A stretch of DNA of 18,344 nt. Origin: Sedimentisphaerales bacterium. GTDB lineage: Bacteria > Planctomycetota > Phycisphaerae > Sedimentisphaerales > Anaerobacaceae. The DNA lies in assembly GCA_016933985.1 (NCBI GenBank), contig JAFGTU010000168.1, positions 1-18,344 on the forward strand. Direction: 5' to 3'. The position numbers were made by a program, and so were the translations under genes. Below are positions 14,109-18,344 of this stretch, in pieces. Numbering within the stretch: the first letter of the stretch is position 1; each line of letters starts with the position of its first letter. A model generated the notes under the pieces. The model had not been told where the DNA came from and did no database searches. It was given only the letters and a program-made list of their open reading frames with translations.

Positions 14109-14138
14109 TTGCTTGCTCGCCGCTGCATTGCTTATAAT
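14109..14138 (+). promoter_or_regulatory. candidate promoter of the putative small RNA
   Basis: A perfect TATAAT at 14133-14138 with TTGCTT at 14109-14114, 18-nt spacer. The -35 agrees only at TTG. The predicted start is near 14145, and an intrinsic-terminator-like hairpin follows about 130 nt later. Confidence 0.45.
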
Positions 14139-14144
14139 AGGAGC

Positions 14145-14278
14145 GTCGGTAACGCTTCGGGCGTAGGCTCAAGGGGCTAGCCATGGACAGCTACATTGAG
14201 CGACCGGCCATAAACGGTGGGCTGGGGATATCCTCTCTCTCCTCTCTCCCTCCGCGCCCCAGCCCAGCCGCTTTTTTG
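14145..14278 (+). ncRNA. putative small structured RNA (novel)
   Basis: Interval bounded by a TATAAT promoter and a stem-loop with a T6 tract. Between them lie nested complementary segments. AGCGT/ACGCT form a hairpin at 14142-14156. GCTCAA (14167-14172) pairs with TTGAGC (14196-14201), enclosing TAGC (14178-14181) with GCTA (14190-14193). ACCG (14203-14206) can pair with CGGT (14215-14218), which competes with the base of the terminator stem. It does not match the conserved cores of tmRNA, RNase P RNA, SRP RNA or any riboswitch I can recognise by eye. A 32-codon ORF (14183-14281) with AAGGGG before its ATG overlaps it, so a short translated leader is an alternative. Evidence is structural only. 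Confidence 0.4.
14215..14277 (+). terminator. intrinsic terminator-like hairpin with T6 tract
   Basis: GGGCTGGGG (14219-14227) is perfectly complementary to CCCCAGCCC (14257-14265). The stem extends by T14218-A14266 and, past a 1-nt bulge, CGG (14215-14217) with CCG (14268-14270), and TTTTTT follows at 14272-14277. The 29-nt loop is nearly pure C/T (CCTCTCTCTCCTCTCTCCC). The T-run fits plus-strand termination. No annotated plus-strand gene ends upstream, so it most simply ends the putative small RNA. Confidence 0.65.
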
Positions 14279-14358
14279 TGAGGGGAAAGGTATTAGCTTT
14301 TCAACAAATGCCTCCCTATTATCCGACTGCATCGACCTCGCTGAGGACAAGTTTTTCC

Positions 14359-14387
14359 TTGACTTTTCCCGTTCCGTCCCATAAAAT
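14359..14387 (+). promoter_or_regulatory. candidate sigma-70 promoter of the PEP-CTERM gene
   Basis: TTGACT (14359-14364) and TAAAAT (14382-14387) each match consensus at 5 of 6 positions, with a 17-nt spacer. It is the best promoter match I found in the window. The predicted start is near 14394, giving a leader of about 155 nt that contains a 9-bp hairpin. Confidence 0.55.
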
Positions 14388-14468
14388 GTCGTTGTAGAAC
14401 TGGATGTTCTGAAGGAGTGGTGCGTTCTTCCCACAAGGCCAAGAGGGCTTTTCTGATACAGAGATACA

Positions 14469-14513
14469 TCAACAGCGGTATTGCAGTTGCATAGCTTGCT
14501 GTGACGCTGTTGA
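14469..14513 (+). other. hairpin in the PEP-CTERM gene leader
   Basis: TCAACAGCG (14469-14477) is perfectly complementary to CGCTGTTGA (14505-14513) across a 27-nt loop. It ends 22 nt before the AAGGAG ribosome-binding site (14536-14541). It may protect the leader or affect translation. No known riboswitch core is visible. Confidence 0.45.
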
Positions 14514-14548
14514 GAAACGGAAGTCTTTGTTTGATAAGGAGAAGTAAG

Positions 14549-15193
14549 GTGAGAAGCACAAGAGTAGAAATTCTGGTAGGGGTAGTAATTGTCTCAGTTA
14601 CATCCCTATGGTTGCTGGTCCCGTCAGTAGAAGCAAGTGTTGTTTCTTGTGAGTTTACAGGTAGCTTAACATGGGTGAACTCCAACAATAACCCACATTT
14701 TTTTGAACTTAGCGATACGTTCAGGGGAGTATTTTCCTATGAGCGCAACACAGCAGATTCTGACCTCGATTCCGGTGTCGGCATGTATGAATTATCGGGG
14801 CCGAGCGAAGTTTATCTTCTAATTGATGCTATACAATATGGAACTGATTTGACTTATCCAGAGTTTCGTATGGTAACCTATAACGACCGTCGAGTAAGTG
14901 GCGGAGTCATTGACCAAGTTGGGTTCCAAACTTATTGGCCTAGTCCTGTAACTAACGCTCTATACATGAATTTCTCCGACAATACCGCAGCAGTGCTGAC
15001 TGACGACAGATTGCCAAGTGTGTCCGCTTGGCTGACGCCCGGTTTGAAAAATGGGAGCGTATCACTTTTTGACGAAAATGGGCAGATCGCAGCTGGGCCA
15101 ATTGAGATTACTTCAGCCATCCCCGAACCTACAACAATTTTACTGCTCGGCTTCGGTGGCGTGGCCCCGTTGAGAAAACGCAGGCAAGCATAG
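14549..15193 (+). CDS. PEP-CTERM sorting domain protein
   Basis: Exported protein carrying the C-terminal PEP-CTERM signal, which is sorted and processed by an exosortase in species that make extracellular polysaccharide. Seen in the 214-residue product: an N-terminal hydrophobic segment (VEILVGVVIVSVTSLWLLV), a beta-rich body of unknown function (residues about 30-185, starting SVVSCEFTGSLTW), and the C-terminal tripartite signal: P192-E193-P194, hydrophobic TTILLLGFGG, then basic RKRR. The start is GTG at 14549 because AAGGAG lies 7 nt before it; the longer TTG start at 14501 has no ribosome-binding site. The N-terminus resembles a planctomycete prepilin leader (TRVEILV...LLVPSV) but lacks the glycine needed at the cleavage site. 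No exosortase gene is in the window. Codons look more AT-rich than those of the neighbours. It stands alone on the plus strand, convergent with the oxidoreductase gene. Confidence 0.85.
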   Translation: MRSTRVEILVGVVIVSVTSLWLLVPSVEASVVSCEFTGSLTWVNSNNNPHFFELSDTFRGVFSYERNTADSDLDSGVGMYELSGPSEVYLLIDAIQYGTDLTYPEFRMVTYNDRRVSGGVIDQVGFQTYWPSPVTNALYMNFSDNTAAVLTDDRLPSVSAWLTPGLKNGSVSLFDENGQIAAGPIEITSAIPEPTTILLLGFGGVAPLRKRRQA

Positions 15194-15357
15194 TCTTATC
15201 TGCGAATGAATACTTTATGATAGGTATGAGTCTTCCTCTTGCAGCCCTATTCTTTTGGTGTTCTGCGGGCGGTTGCGCCTGCTGCTTTGGGCCCTTCCGG
15301 CCTACGCAGGGAACAGTGCAATCTTCGGCTTGGTCAGAGGCGGATGTACCTTGGCGA
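15194..15357. other. convergent intergenic gap, nothing identified
   Basis: The 164 bp between the convergent PEP-CTERM and oxidoreductase genes show no convincing terminator hairpin, RNA gene or coding region. A short open frame on the plus strand has no ribosome-binding site or family resemblance. Confidence 0.6.
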
Positions 15358-16785
15358 TCAGGCCGATAAGTCGGGCAATATATATGGCTCGCGGTAGAAG
15401 CCGTGGACTAAGCGGTTGGCTTGGTCGTTGTCTTTGAAGCGCTCGTTGGGGCCGTCTATTTCCATCCAGGGGCCGAGGGTTGCCGTGTTTATGTCGATCT
15501 CGTTGGCGGCGAGATGCGTCAATAATCTATCGAACATTTCGCCGAATATCGGGACATCGCGGATTTGCTCTCGCATTTCGGCCTTCGAGGCTGTCTTTCC
15601 GAGCCGATATGAGATGTTGCCGGCGTGACAGACGGCGGTGGAGCGGTGGCCTTCGAGGACTTCTGCGTTGAGGTCTTCGCGTTTGCCGCTGCGGACGGCT
15701 TGGATGAAGTTGACGAAATGATCGCCTCCGCCGCCGAACTTCTTGACCTCTTTGCCCTCTTTGTCCCAGGCAATTCCGCGATAGAGGCTCACTGAGCCGC
15801 CCTCGCAATCGACGATGACGCCTACTCGCTCGCCTCGAAAGTCCGGCATGTCGTTCGAACCTTTGGCCTTGCGCAGGTTGTGCACCTCGTATAGCAGCGG
15901 CGCAGTCGGGAAATCGTAGTAGATGATCTGCGTATTGGGCACGTCGCAAGCGTCGTTGAAGATGAATCTCCCGCCGATGCTCATCACCCGCCGGGGCAGC
16001 ATCTCCTCGCCCAGGCACCAGCGGGCCACATCGACCTCGTGAACGCCCTGGTTGCACGATTCGCCGTCGCCGGTGTTCCAATCAAAGCTGCAGTCGTACT
16101 GGAGCTTGTCGCGGTAGATGGGCAGCTTCTTCGCCGGGCCGCACCAAAGGTCGTAATCGACCGTCTCCGGTATCTCCAGCGGCGTCTCGCGCTTGCCGCA
16201 CGAGGAACGCGCCTTGTTGGCGAAGGCGGTTATGTATTTTATCTTCCCCAGGTTTCCCTCCCGCACCCATTTTATTGCAGCGGTAACGTTGGCCTCAGAG
16301 CGATGCTGCGTGCCGCACTGGACGAGGCGGTCGTACTTCCTGGCGGCGTTGACCATTTGCCTGCCCTCCCATATATAGTGCGAGAGCGGCTTTTCGACAT
16401 AGACGTGTTTCCCCGCCTGGCAGGCCCAAATCGTGCTAAGGCCGTGCCAGTAGTTCTGCGTGGCGTTGCCTATCACGTCGATATCCTTGCGGTCAATCAG
16501 CCGGCGCATATCGACGTACTGCTCGGCCTTGTGCTTATACCTCGATTCGATCATCTTGGCCGCAGCGCCCGTGCGTTCTTTATCAGGATCGCTCAGCGCT
16601 GCGACGGTTACACCTTCCTGGTTCTCGAAGGACGGCACATGCGCCCCGCTGCCCCGCCCGCCCAGGCCAATCACACCGACAACGATGCGCTCGTTAGCGC
16701 CTCGAACGCGCGAAAACGGCAGCGCCAGCGTCACGCCCGCCGCCAGTGAACTCTTCATAAAATCTCGACGTCCAAGTGTTTTCAT
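15358..16785 (-). CDS. Tat-exported Gfo/Idh/MocA family oxidoreductase
   Basis: NAD(P)-dependent oxidoreductase of the Gfo/Idh/MocA family, acting on sugars or related polyols; the exact substrate is unknown. The 475-residue product starts with a twin-arginine signal (R6, R7 in GRRDFMKSSLAAG, followed by VTLALPF), as in glucose-fructose oxidoreductase-like periplasmic members. The Rossmann loop GVIGLGGRG spans residues 37-45, the catalytic-lysine motif EKP is at 131-133 (HVYVEKPLSH), and GVHEVD (H249, D252) is the conserved active-site region of the second domain. C-terminal PILPDL-type tails are common in planctomycete paralogues. The ATG at 16785 has GGGAG 7 nt upstream. It begins only 13 nt after the stop of the DUF2961 gene, so the two are almost certainly one transcript. 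Confidence 0.93.
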   Translation of the reverse strand: MKTLGRRDFMKSSLAAGVTLALPFSRVRGANERIVVGVIGLGGRGSGAHVPSFENQEGVTVAALSDPDKERTGAAAKMIESRYKHKAEQYVDMRRLIDRKDIDVIGNATQNYWHGLSTIWACQAGKHVYVEKPLSHYIWEGRQMVNAARKYDRLVQCGTQHRSEANVTAAIKWVREGNLGKIKYITAFANKARSSCGKRETPLEIPETVDYDLWCGPAKKLPIYRDKLQYDCSFDWNTGDGESCNQGVHEVDVARWCLGEEMLPRRVMSIGGRFIFNDACDVPNTQIIYYDFPTAPLLYEVHNLRKAKGSNDMPDFRGERVGVIVDCEGGSVSLYRGIAWDKEGKEVKKFGGGGDHFVNFIQAVRSGKREDLNAEVLEGHRSTAVCHAGNISYRLGKTASKAEMREQIRDVPIFGEMFDRLLTHLAANEIDINTATLGPWMEIDGPNERFKDNDQANRLVHGFYREPYILPDLSA

Positions 16786-16798
16786 AGTCTAACTCCCG

Positions 16799-18344
16799 CT
16801 AATCATAGAGAATCGGTTCTTCTCGCCAGTCTTTGTTCTTATCGTGGCCGTATTCCGTTACTCGAGGCCGGCGCTCGCGCAAGCGAACGGACTCGATGCC
16901 GAGGTAGTAGCCTGTCGAATTGGCGTTCCTGCCGACGCATTCGAGACGCAGCTTGTATCTGCCCGGCTTGGGCCAGAAGTCCAGAAGGTGATATTCCCCC
17001 GTCGCGATTTCCTCGCTGTAAAGGTCCATCACGCCGCCCACTTTCACGCCGTTGAGATACGCCTGGTATTTCCCGAAGTCATACGAGCGAGTCATAACCA
17101 GGAGAAGCCGCTTCGGCTCTTTCTTCTCCACCTCAAACGGAATCTCCACCCATGCGTTGTCCTGTGTCGGCGGCATATACAATAAATGACCGTCTGTGTA
17201 GATGTCCAAACTCTGCGGCCTTGCATCGCCGGCCCCGTGAAATGCGGCACCCGTGAATTCTTTGGCGGCGATTATCCTGTCCAGGTTGGGCAGCGTCCGC
17301 TCCTGCCCGTGCGGGGCGCGGGCCTTGAAAGTCGGGTCTCCCGTTTGATACCAAAACGCGACGCTCGAATAATCATCCTCTCGCTCGTTCCAGCTATGCA
17401 CTTTCTGCGTCGGATTCTCATCGGACGATATCCAGCCGTAGTGCTCGAATGTCACCTTAATGCCATTGTTGAAGACCAGCGGGTCGTTGATATGCCAGCG
17501 GTACGCGCTCGTGTGCCCGCCGACGATTCCCCATTGGTCGAAGTAAGGCACGCCGAAATAAGGCGTGCTCGTCTTTTTCAGGCCCCAGGCGCTGAGGAAG
17601 TAGTCTTCGGTGCCGGTGCCCCAGATAGACGCCTTTTTTTCGCCGTCGATATAAATTTTCTCATCGCCCTCTCCGAACCAGGATGGGCTTCGCGTTCGCA
17701 CGCTCAATACGGTTCCAACGTAATGGCCCTTGCCCTGCGTATCGAGGAGCACGTAGTCCTCGCCGTTTTGAGCGGGATATTCCTGCCGGTACTGGGCGTA
17801 GAAGTAAGGAGTGTCCTTGCTGATTTTCTTCTTCTTGATCCAGTCGATGTTGTAGTAGAGCAGGCTTATGGGCTTTTCGCTCTGGTTGACGACCTCGATT
17901 CTCGCGGATTTGCGAAACGGCATGTGCCAGAAGCAGTTGTAGGAATCGGCATCCTCGACAATAACGGGCAGGCTGATTACCTCGCTGCGTTTGCCGAAGC
18001 TGTTGGCGAAGAAATCGCCGACGGGGGCCTCGACGCCCGGTCGCCGCTCACCGTCCCAGTACATCCGCAGGAGCATCTCCTGGTGGTTTGCCGAGCCGTT
18101 CTTGGCCCACGGGTGCGGCTCAGGCCCCAAGAAAGTCATCCAGATATGCGTAATCACTCCCGGCCCTTTGGCGTTCATCAGCAGCTTCGTTTGCCCTGGA
18201 GGAACGCTCTTGTTGTCGCTGTTGCTCTGCGGGTCAGGCTCGCCGTTGGGGTCGTACTTGCCATCCGGCCCGATCTTGTGCGTCGATGTCTCCCGCATGC
18301 TCCGCCCCTCGTGCGGGGTGGCCAGATCCCCCAGAAAATCCGCA
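16799..18344 (-). CDS. DUF2961 / GH172 family glycoside hydrolase, 5' partial
   Basis: Member of DUF2961, now glycoside hydrolase family 172 (alpha-D-fructofuranosidase, difructose-anhydride and D-arabinofuranoside-acting enzymes). The family hallmark GTGTEDYFLSAWG is present. Counted from the internal ATG at 18298, E210 (WFGEGDEKIYIDGE) and E231 (GTGTED) are 21 residues apart, the spacing I recall for the acid/base and nucleophile pair of the characterised bifidobacterial enzyme. The ATG at 18298 is not the true start: the frame stays open to the window edge, and those codons (DFLGDLATPHEGRS) continue the N-terminal family sequence, so the gene begins beyond 18344. A C-terminal beta-sandwich (about residues 340-485) ends the protein. 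It is transcribed ahead of the oxidoreductase; together they suggest processing of a fructose- or arabinose-containing glycan, which is an inference. Whether a signal peptide exists cannot be seen. Confidence 0.92.
   Translation of the reverse strand, partial: ADFLGDLATPHEGRSMRETSTHKIGPDGKYDPNGEPDPQSNSDNKSVPPGQTKLLMNAKGPGVITHIWMTFLGPEPHPWAKNGSANHQEMLLRMYWDGERRPGVEAPVGDFFANSFGKRSEVISLPVIVEDADSYNCFWHMPFRKSARIEVVNQSEKPISLLYYNIDWIKKKKISKDTPYFYAQYRQEYPAQNGEDYVLLDTQGKGHYVGTVLSVRTRSPSWFGEGDEKIYIDGEKKASIWGTGTEDYFLSAWGLKKTSTPYFGVPYFDQWGIVGGHTSAYRWHINDPLVFNNGIKVTFEHYGWISSDENPTQKVHSWNEREDDYSSVAFWYQTGDPTFKARAPHGQERTLPNLDRIIAAKEFTGAAFHGAGDARPQSLDIYTDGHLLYMPPTQDNAWVEIPFEVEKKEPKRLLLVMTRSYDFGKYQAYLNGVKVGGVMDLYSEEIATGEYHLLDFWPKPGRYKLRLECVGRNANSTGYYLGIESVRLRERRPRVTEYGHDKNKDWREEPILYD

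Noticed and set aside
14177..14434. Minus-strand frame of 85 codons across the terminator region
   Set aside because: It is explained by the inverted repeat and C/T-rich loop; no protein-like features.
14293..14688. Minus-strand frame of 131 codons across the PEP-CTERM leader and 5' end
   Set aside because: It overlaps the promoter, leader hairpin and start of a well-supported gene. The product is unlike any family I know and has no ribosome-binding site.
15255..15437. Plus-strand 60-codon frame beginning with a signal-peptide-like stretch
   Set aside because: It starts at TTG without a ribosome-binding site, and its second part is antisense to the oxidoreductase gene.
1..18344. CRISPR array, toxin-antitoxin, phage defence or mobile element
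   Set aside because: No regularly spaced short repeats, transposase, integrase, tRNA-flanked att site or defence-family motif was seen on either strand.

Overview
The window reads as a chromosomal fragment of a planctomycete, most likely from the Phycisphaerae/Sedimentisphaerales side of the phylum. This is inferred from gene content, not from a marker gene. The content includes an exported PQQ-like beta-propeller protein with the WPxFRGP-type N-terminus, a Tat-exported Gfo/Idh/MocA oxidoreductase next to a DUF2961 (GH172) protein, a PEP-CTERM protein, a secreted beta-helix protein and many lipoprotein or signal-peptide starts. Base composition is moderately GC-rich, except for a visibly AT-richer patch around 14.3-15.2 kb. 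No rRNA, tRNA, CRISPR array, insertion sequence or phage gene was recognised.

Layout. 1-2.2 kb, minus strand: aspartate-semialdehyde dehydrogenase (asd), preceded by a bile-acid:sodium-symporter-family (BASS) transporter. 2.3-3.6 kb, plus: an exported PQQ-like beta-propeller protein whose signal peptide begins upstream of any conventional start codon. 3.6-4.6 kb, minus: zinc-type porphobilinogen synthase (hemB). 4.8-6.25 kb, plus: a secreted right-handed beta-helix protein, overlapping tail-to-tail with the next gene. 6.2-9.5 kb, minus: a 1092-residue PAS plus coiled-coil protein built from a degenerate 80-residue repeat, with no recognisable output domain. 9.75-13.8 kb, minus: an apparent operon of three genes, an acidic amino acid/dicarboxylate symporter, a family C69 dipeptidase and a family M19 dipeptidase lipoprotein. 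13.85-14.55 kb: the only long gene-free stretch. It holds a 29-bp near-palindrome, a likely small structured RNA with its own TATAAT promoter and U-tract terminator, and then a promoter and leader for a PEP-CTERM protein (14.55-15.2 kb, plus). 15.36 kb to the right edge, minus: a Tat-exported Gfo/Idh/MocA oxidoreductase translationally close to a DUF2961/GH172 glycoside hydrolase whose 5' end lies outside the window.

How the genes work together. The symporter and two exported peptidases make a coherent scheme of dipeptide hydrolysis outside the cytoplasm followed by sodium-coupled uptake of the released acidic amino acid. The GH172 and oxidoreductase pair looks like part of a carbohydrate-utilisation locus. 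asd and hemB are ordinary biosynthetic genes (the aspartate-derived amino acid/diaminopimelate pathway and tetrapyrroles).

The parts least explained by known families are the putative small RNA at 14.14-14.28 kb, the 80-residue-repeat PAS coiled-coil protein, and the PEP-CTERM protein whose N-terminus resembles a planctomycete prepilin leader.
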